Below are positions 63,924-64,000 of a stretch of DNA of 64,000 nucleotides, in pieces (within the stretch, counting starts at the first letter, position 1; each line of letters opens with the position of its first letter). The stretch is from assembly GCF_907164915.1 (NCBI RefSeq), contig NC_061863.1, forward strand, positions 26,579,710 to 26,643,709, read 5' to 3'. The notes beneath the pieces are model-generated. The model was not told the origin of the DNA. It saw only the letters and a program-made list of their open reading frames with translations, and did not search any database. The position numbers and the translations under genes are program-made. The DNA is from Impatiens glandulifera (Eukaryota > Streptophyta > Magnoliopsida > Ericales > Balsaminaceae).

Positions 63924-64000
63924 CTTAGATGATTGAGAGAGTTTGAAAAACACAAGAGTAAATAACCGCTGAGAGAATTTAAGAGCTTAGAGAGAGAAAG

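Larger units (their letters stand above)
33111..64000 (-). mobile_element. Element D: copia retrotransposon hosting at least four later insertions
   Basis: Minus-strand SIRE-like element inserted in the gag of element C. Present are the 3' LTR (33111-34557), purine tract, aORF (34899-41234), RNase H C-terminal part (43850-44350) and reverse transcriptase (59187-59777). It is split by E (38018-40529), a LINE (41289-43079), the A/B chimera (44359-59186) and F (59778 onward). The rest of pol, gag and the 5' LTR must lie right of the window. The pieces run in a consistent order on one strand, which supports one element. Confidence 0.75.
59778..64000 (-). mobile_element. Element F: copia-style element with aORF, 3' part only
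   Basis: Minus-strand element inserted in element D reverse transcriptase. 3' LTR 59778-61078, purine tract, then aORF 61416-63923 and the start of its leader. Any pol, gag and 5' LTR lie beyond the right edge. GC content and codon use in its aORF are higher than in C or D. Confidence 0.75.

Overview
The window is plant nuclear DNA, almost certainly from a eudicot. It has two intron-containing host genes with canonical GT-AG junctions and AT-rich introns. The rest is mostly transposable elements: a MULE, a tower of nested Ty1/copia LTR retrotransposons, a small Ty3/gypsy-like element, L1-type LINE pieces and (TA)n microsatellites. The species cannot be named from the sequence.

Left part (1-12 kb), genic. 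A Mutator-like element (MULE) enters from the left edge and ends at about 3317 in a long terminal inverted repeat; its transposase reads on the minus strand. Just beyond it is a five-exon plus-strand gene (4791-6003) for a 200-residue predicted type I membrane protein. Convergent to it is an intact ten-exon minus-strand gene (7314-11980) for an organelle-type seryl-tRNA synthetase.

Middle (12.5-20.4 kb), decayed. It holds a non-coding copia-style element whose LTR, primer-binding site and leader are all repeated, another copia LTR, AT-rich DNA, a broken RPA1-like gene with duplicated exon-like segments, and a small CACTA-like element.

Right part (20.4-64 kb), nested retroelements. Element C (minus, 20377 to about 33110) is interrupted by element D (minus, from 33111). 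D in turn contains element E (plus, 38018-40529, 5-bp target-site duplication), a 5'-truncated LINE (41289-43079, 17-bp duplication), an A/B copia chimera (plus, 44359-59186) and element F (minus, from 59778, leaving the window). C, D, B and F each carry the same kind of extra 3' ORF (aORF), after pol or between gag and the 3' LTR. It encodes a conserved N-terminal domain resembling the 'putative plant transposon protein' family, a long low-complexity middle, and in three copies an Arg/Gly-rich tail. In at least two copies it has its own TATA box. The LTRs of A/B, C, D and F barely resemble one another in their U3 parts, yet each carries an element-specific repeat array (clearest as hairpins in A/B). 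All share a block of three stem-loops in R/U5 whose stems change sequence while staying paired.

The most novel observations are this structured R/U5 block, the modular aORF family, and recurrent in-frame TAG codons that twice fall at the same codon in different elements.
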